A DNA stretch of 64,000 nt, taken from positions 92,392,180 through 92,456,179 of the forward strand of contig CM043962.1 of assembly GCA_014529385.2 (NCBI GenBank), in the 5' to 3' direction. This DNA is from Adiantum capillus-veneris. Its lineage: Eukaryota > Streptophyta > Polypodiopsida > Polypodiales > Pteridaceae. How positions within the stretch are numbered: position 1 is the stretch's first letter; every line of letters starts with the position of its first letter. Made by a program: the position numbers and the translations under genes. Under the pieces are notes generated by a model that worked only from the letters and a program-made list of their open reading frames with translations, ran no database searches and was not told the DNA's origin. Positions 1 to 11,400 of the stretch are shown piece after piece.

Positions 1-838
1 AAAGAGCCTTCTTCCTGTCATCAAACCCTGTAAAGGTCGTGAATGACACACCTTTGCCACCTTCTTTGTACGGAGTTGGCCTCTCCAGCGGCGTTAAATG
101 GTTATATGGAAGTGATTGAAACATGGGAACACTATTAGGGTTCATCTGTGTTCCTTGGCCGCTATTAACTTGACCTGGAAATGCCATATTTGGCTGCTGA
201 TTTGTAATTCCAGCCATACCAAAATTTGCCTGTGGCATCCCAAATTGGCCCTGAGTGTTCTGAAACCCTGGTTGGATACCCATGACACTGTACATGGGGT
301 TAGGCATCATCGTTTGAGCACCCCCGAACACTGTTCCTGGCGTGTAAAACTGATTTCCAGGTGCATGACCTGCCATGCTCTGGAATACCGATCCACCTCC
401 AAAATAGCAAGGGTGTATTGAAGGTGGTGGGAAGACCTGTTGCATAGCCTGTAGGTTGCTTCCCTGCCCATTAGAACCAGCTATAGGCTGCTGAAAGGTG
501 GCGGGTTGAACTGGTACAGCTTGAAAGACTGGCATCTCAGCCACTTGTTCTTGCACCTTAAGCATAGGTTGTGGAGACTGCATGTTCTCCGTCAAGTGTA
601 CAGGTGTTTCCATTGACTGTGCGGTATGAATCACCTGTGCTCGACCCAACTTGCTGAGACGGAACAGAAGGTTGCAGAAAGGCTAAAAACCTCGGAACAT
701 AGCCACAGCAGTAGCTAACTGGGTCCTGAATATCTCATCATCTATCTGTGGTGGTCTTGACGACTCACCCACTTCATGTGTCTGTTGACCCTGTGAAGAG
801 GAAACCTCTTCAGTCACATCATCTGGTCTGTCAGCCAT
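1..838 (-). pseudogene. Gypsy family 1 gag, copy Z (partial, broken)
   Basis: Read on the minus strand from the ATG at 838, this matches the N-terminal gag of copy B (start MADRPDDVTEEVSSS). It runs through the same Gln/Pro/Met/Gly-rich section and leaves the window at position 1. Gag would form the retrotransposon particle. Two deletions relative to B break the frame. One removes about 19 net bases near 700-690 and brings a TAG into frame shortly after. The other removes about 31 bases near 645. Copy Z lies head-to-head with copies A and B. The rest of its body lies outside the window, so no target duplication can be checked. Confidence 0.85.
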
Positions 839-929
839 AATTTCAATTCCCTGTGTCTGGTCTATGATCCCCTATGTCTTCAAGCCCAAAACTGACCAAG
901 GCTCACTTCTATGGGAAAAAGTGATTTAA

Positions 930-946
930 TCCCATCGATGGAACCA
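930..946 (-). promoter_or_regulatory. Primer binding site of copy Z
   Basis: On the minus strand the bases just inside the LTR read TGGTTCCATCGATGGGA. They begin with TGG, which pairs with the CCA end of a tRNA. They are not the initiator-Met site (TGGTATCAGAGC) used by two other elements here. From memory they resemble the complement of a plant tRNA-Glu 3' end. Confidence 0.6.
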
Positions 947-2468
947 TGAAACCGGCCTGTTCAATCCAAAAAGGGCGGTAGACTTTACTTTAAACCTTGA
1001 TTTAGCTTTCACCCATTATTAGTCGTCTATTTTACCTGTACTTTCAAGACACAAGAGAGGGGAATGGGATACAGATGCTAGAATGCACCTGTATGAGAAG
1101 ACATACACCAGATTGGCCCCTAACTTAGGCGCCCCTTTCGGTATTTCTTTATTGTTCAAAAGAGGGAATATACGCTGTGGTTCTTTCCAAGCTGCCCCGC
1201 ACAAACTCGGCTGAATTTCCACTGTTCCAGCTTGATTTCGGCAGCATAACTGTACTAGAACCCTTCACAGTCAGTATTCCCACGTATTGGCCGACCTTCC
1301 CGACGCATATGGGCGCTTTGCAAAACCTGGCGAGAATCTGCAGCACGCTGAATTCTCTGTTTTCAGCCCTGAAAATGCGCCAGATCACCTGTACAGCGGT
1401 CCCCTTGCGTCCCCGAACCTCCTGGGGTATTAGGGTCCGTTTAGGGCCAAAACCCTAAACCTGCAAAAATACACAGCAGGCTGTAATTTACTGTTTCGGG
1501 CTCCGTTTAGCGTGCCGGTCGCATCCTTAGCAAGTCCTCGAGCTCCCGCACATGTAGGGCTACTTGCCCTTTGAATGGGACGAGATTTCTGGCGTGAAAC
1601 CTCTCCGAATTCACCTGTACCTGCGGGGGGATTAGCCGCTAGCTAATCCAGTACTTGTGCAAGAGGCTCTTGCCTCGGCAATCGCGCATGAACCCACACA
1701 ACCGTACATTGGTCAAATGAAGAGCCCACTAGATGGGCATAACATACTGCCAAAGGGGAGAGAGAGGGCAGTGCGTAGCGTGCAGGGCATCACTTCTGGC
1801 ACCGCACTGTACATAGGGGGGAAAGCAAGGACTCCATAGCTCTTAACCTGTGACAAATCTGAAAATGAGGCTCTCCCCCTCCTAAATTCAGCGCCACTTC
1901 TTGTTGCATGAGGCAAGTGCACCAGAAGGTGCCACTTGGCACATTTATAAGCATTTTCCCGTTTCGGGGTTGCCGTCTAAAAATATCCCAACCGGTTGCC
2001 GAGTTGACTTCACGGCAAAGTAAGAAAATGTTCCCCTTGTCATTCCGGAGGTAATGACGTCAACACATTTTTAGGTCCCAAAATAGCAGTTCCCTAAATT
2101 TTAGGAGATGGTGCCATTGTATCTTTCTAGGTCATCCGACCCTCTTTGTACACTGCGGCCACATCCAGAACTGAAATGTAGCCTTTGTAGTAAAGGATTC
2201 CACTTTGGCTAGTCAATGACCCCACTTGGCTAACCATAGTCCTTGTCCAACCTTAGTAGCAAAGGATTCCACTTTGGCTAGTCAATGATCCACTTGGCTA
2301 ACCATAGTCCTTGTCCAACCTTAGTGCTCTCTCTCTGGACAGTTCCACACTAGCTATGCAATGCAGGGCAGTTAGATTTCCCGAGGGGTGTTTCCAAAAA
2401 GTGAAAGTAAATAGATAATAAGAAAGAAATCAACAAAAAGGATAGATAGCAGTCACACGCTGGTGACA
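947..2468 (-). repeat. 5' LTR of gypsy family 1 copy Z
   Basis: On the minus strand the repeat starts TGTCACCAGCGTGTGAC and ends ACAGGCCGGTTTCA, the same ends as the LTRs of copy A. It is about 1,522 bp. It carries a local tandem duplication of a CTTTGGCTAGTCAATGA segment at about 2207-2320 and lacks about 20 bp present in the A and B LTRs. It contains AATAAAGAAATACCG near 1150, a likely poly(A) signal region. It lies two bases from the LTR of element E. Confidence 0.88.
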
Positions 2469-2470
2469 GA

Positions 2471-2843
2471 TGTCATGCCCTGAGTTTGGAAGGTGAGATC
2501 CAGAGGCGAGAACCTTGGTTCTCAAGGATTTGGAATAAGAAACGGAAGTTCCTTGGAATAGGGTTTTGCCCTAGGAATCGGAAGCTAAGGCTTCCAGGAA
2601 CCATCAAGTCTTATTCTAGAACCAATGTGGTAATACATTCGGTTCAAGTGCTTGTATAGACTTCTCCTCAGTAATAAAGATACTATTACGGGGGCGGGGG
2701 GACCAACCCATCTTTTGGTCCCGAGTACTGTGTCGATCTTCTCACTCTATCTATTTCTCTCTATATCCTTTGGCTTTAGTAATAAGTGATAAAATCTATT
2801 TATCCGAATGTATTTTATAGTGTTATGCGCTCCCGTTGTGACA
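2471..2843 (+). repeat. 5' LTR of gypsy element E
   Basis: This 373-bp segment starts TGTCATGCCCTGAG and ends CGTTGTGACA, with TGTCA/TGACA as terminal inverted repeat. It is followed after one base by a perfect initiator-Met primer binding site, which fixes its right end. It holds AATAAAGATA at about 2672. No second copy of the LTR is seen in the window, because copy A interrupts the element downstream. Confidence 0.72.
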
Positions 2844-2844
2844 G

Positions 2845-2856
2845 TGGTATCAGAGC
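2845..2856 (+). promoter_or_regulatory. tRNA-iMet primer binding site of element E
   Basis: TGGTATCAGAGC is the classic plant LTR-retrotransposon primer site complementary to the 3' end of initiator tRNA-Met. It lies one base after the LTR end. Confidence 0.85.
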
Positions 2857-3129
2857 ATGGTCTCCTCTCTTTCTCTGTAAAGGAGGACGACTTTGGGAAA
2901 ATACGGAAAGAAGCCATGATAAGCCAAGAGAGAAGTAAGCAGGCGGAACCCTAAGTCTTGCAAGGAAAAGCTCGCAGAGTTGGAATTTTTTTTTCTCTCT
3001 GCAAGAAGTCGACACAAGGCTTGGGATTCTTTGAAAAGGCGACAAGAGCATGATGCTCAAGAACCTAGAGAATCCAAGGAGCGGAATGCTCGAGATTCTT
3101 CAGAATCCAGAAAATATCCATGAACGTCA

Positions 3130-3655
3130 AGGCAGAACTATAGCCATGAAATCTCGTCATTCCGGGAAGGATATGAAGAAGGGTCTCTAGACCTAGGAAC
3201 ACTTCCAGTCAAGTTTGATACTTTTGACGGAAGGGAAGATGCCCCGAAAGCTACCGCTTTGATTCGACAAGTTTGAAGTTGCCTTTGCAAACGGCAATTT
3301 CTGAAAAAGAGTTGAAGATGAGGCATGTGATTAAACACCTCAAGGGGATTGCAAGTACTTGGTGGTATACCAAAGCTCTGCAAGGAACTTACAACAAGAC
3401 TTGGATTCAATTCAAGGCTGATTTTTTCGACAAATTTTTTTTTCCTCTGCACTTTGAGGAAGGCATCCAAGAAGATTGGGATGGGTTTGCCCAATAGGAA
3501 CACGAGTGAGTCAAAGCAAGTAGTGGTTCACTCTTGCCAAGGTAGCTCCACTCTCGATCCTCTTCGAGGAAGGAAAGATGAAGAAATTCAACAAAGGACT
3601 TTTGCCCGAATTTTGTAGACGCATCTGCAAAATACTTTGCAGCAGATGGTAGAGT
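3130..3655 (+). pseudogene. Gypsy gag of element E (frameshifted)
   Basis: Two frames together give a gag-like protein. The first frame reads LPVKFDTFDGREDAPKATAL. After a shift near 3270 the second reads ELKMRHVIKHLKGIASTWWY, then FKADFFDKFFFPLHF. The order FDTF..., a hydrophobic stretch, then TWW matches the gag fold of family 1 (TFTGFDDRKKAL ... WWTTLL) and of element D. A stop follows at about 3495 and later frames are broken. No zinc knuckle, protease or reverse transcriptase is visible before copy A begins at 4246. Element E was probably a decayed or gag-only element. Confidence 0.6.
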
Positions 3656-4245
3656 CAGCAATAAAAGCTGAAAGTGGACACCTTAGTGTACATAGAATCC
3701 AATCCCCGTAGTGGGACGGGAATCATTGAACACAGAAAGTTTGGAGTAAGGGAATTCTATCTAACTCCTGGGTTCTTGAATAGAAGACCCTTGAACTTTA
3801 AGTGAGAGGGCAGGTTTTCAATCAAAGTTACATCTTTGCGGAAATCATAAAGTGCATTGTGCTTGTTTGCTCTTTTGCACGAGGTATGGTTATGTCTAAC
3901 CGGGACTACTCACTCTTGAGTGTTTATGAGAGCAAGATCAAATTGAAACATTGTTTTCTGAGATGAATTGGTTTGCTTGACTAGCCGGAAGGTCGACTAT
4001 TAATCTGGTATCCGGTAATTCTCGAATAGATTACCTGCTACTGCGGGTAGGAAATTATGAAGGAACCATTCTGAGCTTTCCAACAAAGAAAAGCTTTCAT
4101 TAAGCTTGAGTACCTTATGAACCAACACCCCTACACGGTAAGGGAAGATATGGTAGTGCTTTTTGCACAAGTGAATGAACACTCTCTTTAGGAGGGAAGG
4201 AATAAGCGACGACTACGGCCTGTGCTTGAGGAATCCAAGGATTAA
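3656..4245 (+). other. Remainder of element E, no gene recognised
   Basis: There is no open frame of note and no match I can name. It is probably the internal region of element E up to the point where copy A inserted. A purine-rich AGGAGGGAAGG occurs at about 4190 but is not followed by an LTR. Confidence 0.4.
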
Positions 4246-5713
4246 TGTCACCAGCGTGTGACAACTATCTATCCATTTTGTTGATTTCTTTCTTATTATC
4301 TATTTACTTTCACTTTTTGGAAACACCCCTCGGGAAATCTAACTGCCCTGCATTGCATAGCTAGTGTGGAACTGTCTAGAGGGAGTCCAGGCATGAGGGC
4401 AAGAGAGCACTAAGGTTGGACAAGGACTATGGTTAGCCAAAGTGGGGTCATTGACTAGCCAAAGCGAATCCTTCGCTACAGAGGCTACATTTCAGTTCTG
4501 GATGTGGCCACAATGTACAAAGAGGGTCGGATGACCTAGAAAGATACAATGGCAGCATCTCCTAAAATTTAGGGAACTGCTATTTTGGGAATGTGTTGGC
4601 GTCATTACCTCCGGAATGACAAGGAGAACATTTTCTTACTCTGCCGTGAAGTCAACTGGGCTACCGGTTGGGAGATTTTTAGGCGGCAACCCCGAAACGG
4701 GAAAATGCTTGTAAATGTGCCAAGTGGCACCTTCTGGTGCACTTTCCTCATGCAACAAGAGTTGGCGCTGAATTTGAAGGGAGGAGGGGCTGTTTTGCAG
4801 AAGTTGTCACAGGTTAAGAGCTATGGAGTGCTTGCTTTCCCTCTTATGCACAGTGTGGTGCCAGGAGTGATGCCCTGCACGCTACGCACTGCCCTCTCTC
4901 TCCCCTATGGCAGTATGTTATGCCCCTCTAGTGGGCTTTTCATTTGACCAATGTACAATTGTGTGGGTTCATGTGCGATTGCCGAGGCAAGAGCCTCTTG
5001 CACAGGTACTGGATTAGCTAGCGGCTAATCCCCCGCAGGTACAGGTGAATTCGGAGAGGTTTCACGGCAGAAATCTCGTCCGATTCAAAGGGCATGTAGC
5101 CCTACAGGTGCGGGAGCTCGAGGACTTGCTACGGATGTGACCGGCACGCGAAACGGAGCCCGAAACAGTAAATTACAGCCTGCTGTGTATTTTTGCAGGT
5201 TTAGGGTTTTGGCCCTAAACGGTCCCTAATACCCCCAGGAGGTTCGGGGATGCGAGGGGACTGTTGTACAGGTGATCTGGCGCATTTTCGGGGCTGAAAA
5301 CAGAGAATTCAGCGTGCTGCAGATTCTCGCCAGGTTTTGCAAAGTGCCCGTATGCGTCGGGGAAGTCATTCAATGCGTAGGAATAGTGACTGTGAAGGGT
5401 TCTAGTATAGTTATGTTGCCGAAATCAGGCCAGAACAGTCAAAACTCAGCCAAGGATTGTGCGGGGCAGCTTGGAAAGAACCACAGCGTTTATTCCCTCT
5501 TTTAAACAATAAAGAAATACCGAAAGGGGCGCCTAAGTTAGGGCCAATCTGGTGTCGGTCTTCTCATACAGGTGCATTCTAGCATCTGTATCCCATTCCC
5601 CTCTCTTGTGTCATTATAGCACAGGTAGAATAGACGACTAATAATGGGTGAAAGCTAAATCAAGGTTTGAAGTAAAGTGTACCGCCCTTTTTGGATTGAA
5701 CAGGCCGGTTTCA
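4246..5713 (+). repeat. 5' LTR of gypsy family 1 copy A
   Basis: This 1,468-bp repeat starts TGTCACCAGCGTGTGAC and ends GGCCGGTTTCA directly before the primer site. Its sequence is closely similar to the LTRs of copy B over its whole length. It includes TTTAGGGTTTTGGCCCTAAA at about 5200-5219 and AATAAAGAAATACCG at about 5509. The bases before it are ATTAA. The matching right flank of copy A cannot be identified because the 3' end of A is replaced by family 2 sequence. Confidence 0.9.
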
Positions 5714-5730
5714 TGGTTCCATCGACGGGA
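5714..5730 (+). promoter_or_regulatory. Primer binding site of copy A
   Basis: TGGTTCCATCGACGGGA directly follows the LTR end. It is the same site as in copy B and differs by one base in copy Z. It is not the initiator-Met type and is probably complementary to a tRNA-Glu 3' end (inference). Confidence 0.6.
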
Positions 5731-5820
5731 TTAAATCACTTTTTCCCATAGAAGTGAGCCTTGGTCAGGTTGGGCTTGAAGACACAGGGGATCATAGACC
5801 AGACACAGGGAATTGCAATT

Positions 5821-6842
5821 ATGGCTGACAGACCAGATGATGTGACTGAAGAGGTTTCCTCTTCACAGGGTCAACAGACACATGAAGTGGGTGAGTCCTC
5901 AAGACCACCACAGACGAATGATGATATATTCAGGACCCAGTTGGCTACTGCTGTGGCTATGTTCACACAAGTAATGCAGAATCCGAGGTTTTTAGCCTTT
6001 CTGCAACCTCCTATTCCGTCTCAGCAAGTTGGGTCACTGGATCATATTCAAAAGCTTGTTAAGGCTCGAGCACAGGTGATTCATACTGCATAGTCAATGG
6101 AAACACCTGTACATTTAACGGAGAATATGCAGTCTCCACAACCTGTGCCTAAGGTGAAAGAACAGGTGGCTGAGATGCCAGTTTTTCAAGCTGTACCAGT
6201 TCAGCCCGCCACTTTTCAGCAGCCTATAGCTGGTTCTAATGGGCAGGGAAGCAACCTACAGGCTATGCAACAGGTCTTTCCACCACCTTCAGTACACCCT
6301 GGCTATTTTGGAGGTGGATCGGTATTCCAGAGCATGGCTGGTCATGCACCTGGAAATCAGTTTTACACGCCAGGAACAGTGTTCGGGGGTGCTCAAACGA
6401 TGATGCCTAACCCCATGTATGGTGTCACGGGCATGCTACCAGGGTTTCAGAGCACTTAGGGCCAATTTGGGATGCCACAGGCAAATTTTGGTATGGCTGG
6501 AATTACAAATCAGCAGCCAAATATGGCATTTCCAGGTCAACTTAATTGCGGTCAGGGAACACAAATGAACCCTAACAGTGTTCCCATGTTTCAGTCAGTT
6601 CCATATGACAACTTAACGCCACTGGAGAGGCCAACTCCATACAAAGAAGGTGGCAAAGGTGTGACTTTCACGACCTTTACAGGGTTTGATGACAGGAAGA
6701 AGGCTCTCTCATTCCTCCAGCAGTTTGACAAGGCCTATGCAGGGGGAAACTTTACAGAGGCTTCAAAGGTTCGCAAGGCAGCCACTTTCTTGACAGGGAA
6801 TGCGGGACAATGGTGGACGACTTTATTGCTTCAAGGGCAAGG
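5821..6842 (+). pseudogene. Gypsy gag of copy A, 5' part, split by copy B
   Basis: The ATG at 5821 starts the same gag as in copy B (MADRPDDVTEEVSSS). Two in-frame TAG stops break it, at 6091-6093 and 6457-6459. At both places copy Z has CAG, so each is a single C-to-T change in a CAG context. The frame otherwise runs to the conserved NAGQWWTTLLLQGQ segment at about 6800-6840, where copy B is inserted. The gag resumes at 15442 with the expected PSTWIYFKQIFAAAW. Confidence 0.9.
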
Positions 6843-8318
6843 TGTCACCAGCGTGTGACTAGTATCTATCCTTTTTGTTGATTTCTTTCTTATTATCTAT
6901 TTACTTTCACTTTTTGGAAACACCCCTCGGGAAATCTAACTGCCCTGCATTGCATAGCTAGTGTGGAACTGTCCAGAGGGAGTCCAGGCCTGAGGGCAAG
7001 AGAGCACTAAGGTTGGACAAGGACTATGGTTAGCCAAGTGGGGTCATTGACTAGCCAAAGTGGAATCCTTTGCTACAGAGGCTACATTTCAGTTTTGGAT
7101 GTGGCCACAGTGTACAAAGAGGGTCGGATGACCTAGAAAGATACAATGGCAGCATCTCCTAAAATTTAGGGAACTGCTATTTTGGGACCTGAAAATGTGT
7201 TGGCGTCATTACCTCCGGAATGACTAAGGGAACATTTTCTTACTCTGCCGTGAAGTCAATTGGGCAACCGGTTGGGATATTTTTAGGCGGCAACCCCGAA
7301 ACGGGAAAATGCTTGTAAAAGTGCCAAGTGGCACCTTCTGGTGCACTTGCCTTATGCAACAAGAAGTGGCGCTGAATTTGAAGAGGAGAGAGCCTCATTT
7401 TCAGATTTTGTCACAGGTTAAGAGCTATGGAGTGCTTGCTTTCCCTCTTATGCACAGTGCGGTGCCAGGAGTGATGCCCTGCACGCTACGCACTGCCCTC
7501 TCTCTCCCCTTTGGCAGTATGTTATGCCCCTCTAGTGGGCTCTTCATTTGACCAATGTACAGTTGTGTGGGTTCATGCGCGATTGCCGAGGCAAGAGCCT
7601 CTTGCACAGGTACTGGATTAGCTAGCGGCTAATCCCCCCGCAGGTACAGGTGAATTCGGAGAGGTTTCACGCCAGAAATCTCGTCCGATTCAAAGGGCAA
7701 GTAGCCCTACAGGTGCGGGAGCTCGAGGACTTGCTAGGGATGCGACCGGCACGCGGAACGGAGCCCGAAACAGTGAATTACAGCCTGCTGTGTATTTTTG
7801 CAGGTTTAGGGTTTTGGCCCTAAACGGACCCTAATACCCCCAGGAGGTTCGGGGATGCAAGGGGACCGCTGTACAGGCGATCTGGCGCATTTTCAGGGCT
7901 GAAAACAGAGAATCCAGCGTGCTGCAGATTCTCGCCAGGTTTTGCAAAGTGCCCGTATGCGTCGGGAAAGTCGGTCAATGCGTGGGAATACTGACCGTGA
8001 AGGGTTCTAGTACAGTTATGCTACCGAAATCAGGCTGGAACAGTGGAAATTCAGCCGAGTTTGTGCGGGGCAGCTTGTAGGAACCACAGCGTTTATTCCC
8101 TCTTTTGAACAATAAAGAAATACCGAAAGGGGCGCCTAAGTTAGGGGCCAATCTGGTGTCTGTCCACTCATACAGGTGCAATCTAGCAGCCTGTATCCCT
8201 CTCCCCTTTGTTGTGTCTTGAAAGTACAGGTAAAATAGACGACTAATAATGGGTGAAAGCTAAATCAAGGTTTAAAGTAAAGTCTACCGCCCTTTTCGGA
8301 TTGAACAGGCCGGTTACA
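6843..8318 (+). repeat. 5' LTR of copy B
   Basis: This 1,476-bp LTR starts TGTCACCAGCG and ends GGCCGGTTACA, with imperfect terminal inverted repeat TGTCACC/GGTTACA. AATAAA at 8111-8116 is the likely poly(A) signal. TTTAGGGTTTTGGCCCTAAA at about 7805-7824 is a palindromic telo-box pair. TACAGGTG occurs at about 7645, 7708 and 8170. I see no clear TATA box. Confidence 0.93.
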
Positions 8319-8335
8319 TGGTTCCATCGACGGGA
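8319..8335 (+). promoter_or_regulatory. Primer binding site of copy B
   Basis: TGGTTCCATCGACGGGA follows the LTR end with no gap. It is identical to the site in copy A. Confidence 0.6.
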
Positions 8336-8426
8336 TTAAATCACTTTTTCCCATAGAAGTGAGCCTTGGTCAGTTTTGGGCTTGAAGACACAGGGGATCA
8401 TAGACCAGACACAGGGAATTGTAATT

Positions 8427-11400
8427 ATGGCTGACAGACCAGATGATGTGACTGAAGAGGTTTCCTCTTCACAGGGTCAACAGACCCATGAAGTGGGTGA
8501 GTCCTCAAGACCACCACAGACTGATGATGATATATTCAGGACCCAGTTGGCTACTGCTGTGGCTATGTTCACACAAGTAATGCAGAACCCAAGGTTTTTA
8601 GCCTTTCTGCAACCTCCTGTTCCGTCTCAGCAAGTTGGGTCACTGGATCATATTCAAAAGCCTGTTAAGGCTCGAGCACAGGTGATTCATACCGCACAGT
8701 CAATGGAAACACCTGTACACTTGACGGAGAACATGCAGTCTCCACAACCTGTGCCTAAGGTGCAAGAACAGGTGGCTGAGATGCCAGTTTTTCAAGCTGT
8801 ACCAATTCAGCCCGCCACCTTTCAGCAGCCTATAGCTGGTTCTAATGGGCAGGGAAGCAACCTACAGGCTATGCAACAGGTCTTCCCACCACCTTCAGTA
8901 CACCCTGGCTATTTTGGAGGTGGATCCGTATTCCAAAGCATGGCTGGTCATGCACCTGGAAATCAGTTTTATACGCCAGGAACAGTGTTCGGGGGTGCTC
9001 AAACGATGATGCCTAACCCCATGTACAGTGTCATGGGTATGCAACCAGGGTTTCAAAGCACTCAAGGACAATTTGGGATGCCACAAGCAAATTTTGGTAT
9101 GGCTGGAATTACAAATCAGCAGCCAAATATGGCATTTCCAGGTCAAGTTAATAGCGGCCAAGGAACACAGATGAACCCTATTAGTGTTCCCATGTTTCAG
9201 TCACTTCCATATGACAATTTAACGCCGTTGGAGAGACCAACTCCGTACAAAGAAGGTGGCAAAGGAGTGTCATTCACGACCTTTACAGGGTTTGATGACA
9301 GGAAGAAGGCTCTTTCATTCCTCCAGCAGTTTGACAAGGCCTATGCAGGGGGAAACTTTACAGAGGCTTCAAAGGTCCGCAAGGCAGCCACTTTCTTGAC
9401 AGGGAATGCGGGACAATGGTGGACAACTTTATTGCTTCAAGGGCAAGCTCCGTCCACATGGATTTACTTCAAGCAGATTTTTGCAGCAGCTTGGTTATCT
9501 GATGATTTCGAAGCAGATGTCATGACAGAATGGCACCAGCTTAATGCTGCCACTTGCAGAAATCTGGATGATTACAATCGGAAGTTTTGGAAAGCTCTAC
9601 TTCCAGTAACTTCCTATAGGTTTGTGCCATTGACAGAACAAATAGAAAAATACTGTTGTGGCCTACCTAAAGGATTGAGAAAGTACTGTACGAAGACAAA
9701 AGTCACTACTTTGACGCAGCTCATCGAGGTAGCAAACACTGGCAATGGTTTGCTCAAGGGAGAAGATTGTGAATTTAACACTGGCGTCAAGGCAGGATCA
9801 GGCAAGAAAAATTCAGCCAAGAAGCACGTTCCCAATGAGGCTCCTAAAGGGACTCAGGAGTCGGCCAACGCAGGGAAAGACAAAGCTACGGCTGAATCAG
9901 AAAAAGGACCCGCAAAGAAATGGAAAAGACGTTTTCCTCGCAAGTCAGAAGAGCAAAAGAAGGTCCTGAGGACAGAGAACAAATGCTTTATATGTGAGCA
10001 GCCTGGCCACATTGCTTACAACTGTCCTACAAAGAAAAGGCCAGCTGATTCTGAAGACAAGGAAGACAAGAAAGGAAAGAAGCCCATGGCTGGTCTAGTG
10101 CCAGATATGGTGGGCGACAAGCCAAATTCAGATGCAAGTGAGCTTTGCAGAGCATGGGGAAAGGTTAGGGATCAAACAGTGCTTATCTTCTTTGATCCAG
10201 GTGCCAAAGCCAACTTTATTTCCCCAGAATTGGCTTCAAAGTTGGGAATCAGACCTGAAGAGATGGGGTATACAGCAGAGGCAGGTTTGGCATGTCCTGG
10301 CCATACAGAGGCTGTGACACCCATCATTGGAAAGTTGCGTCTACATATCCAGTCCTATGTAGATGCTGAAGAATTTTACATCATGCCACTGGACGGATGT
10401 GATGTGTTGTTAGGTATTCCTTGGTTGTTTCGTGTACAGGGAATCATGGATGCCTACAACAAAAAGATCACTGTACAGAGCAGGGGAAAGACTCACATTC
10501 TGGATGTAAAGCTTAAAGGGGAGTCTATTCCTACTGTATCAGCTTCTGCTATTACTTCTGTAATGAAAAAGCATCTTTCTGCGTACTTGGTTTTTGCACG
10601 TGAAGTGTCAGATTGTGATGAATCAAATTTATCTGTGCTAGATAAAGAAAGGTCAATGTTTTTACAACAGTATAGTGATTGTTTTTCCGATTCATTACCG
10701 TCTCAATTACCGCCAGAGAGACCCGAGGACCATGCGATAGATTTGGTGCCAGGCAGTAGCCCACCAAATAAGCCTCCGTACAGGGTTAGTGCGGCTCAGC
10801 AGAAAGAGATAATGGGCCAAGTACAGGAGTTGTTAGAAAAGGGGCTGATTCAGCCCAGTTCATCTCCATTCTGTTCTCCAGTGTTGTTGGTGCAGAAAAA
10901 AGGATGGTCATGGCGTATGTGCATCGACTACCGTGCACTGAACAAGAATACCATCAAGAATAGGTTCCCTATACCTAGAATTGATGATATTATGGACAAA
11001 TTAGAAGGAGCAGCTATGTTTAGCAGGATAGATCTAAAGAGTGGGTATCATCAGATCCGCATTAGATCAGAGGATGTGCACAAGACTGCTTTTAGAACAA
11101 CGTTTGGCCTTTACGAATTTTTAGTGATGCCCTTTGGTCTCACAAATGCTCCTGCTACGTTTAATAGGATGATGGACAGAATTTTCCGTCCACACCAGCA
11201 GTTTGTTGGTACGTTCTTTGATGACATGATAGTCTACTCAAAGAATGAAGAGGAGCATAGGCATCACTTGGCCATTGTGTTCAAAGAGCTACGCAGTCAT
11301 AGGTTGCTCATCAATGCAAAGAAAAGTGAGTTTTTTCTGGAAGAGATTCACTTTCTGGGACACATTGTCTCAAAGGACGGTGTCAGAATGGATCCTGCAA

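Noticed and set aside
4241-4245. ATTAA as the target duplication of copy A
   Set aside because: The 3' end of copy A is replaced by family 2 sequence, and the bases after the LTR ending at 22575 (ATGTC) do not match.
9614-9835. Minus-strand frames inside the gypsy coding regions
   Set aside because: They overlap well-supported plus-strand gag-pol and show no domain. They are antisense shadows.
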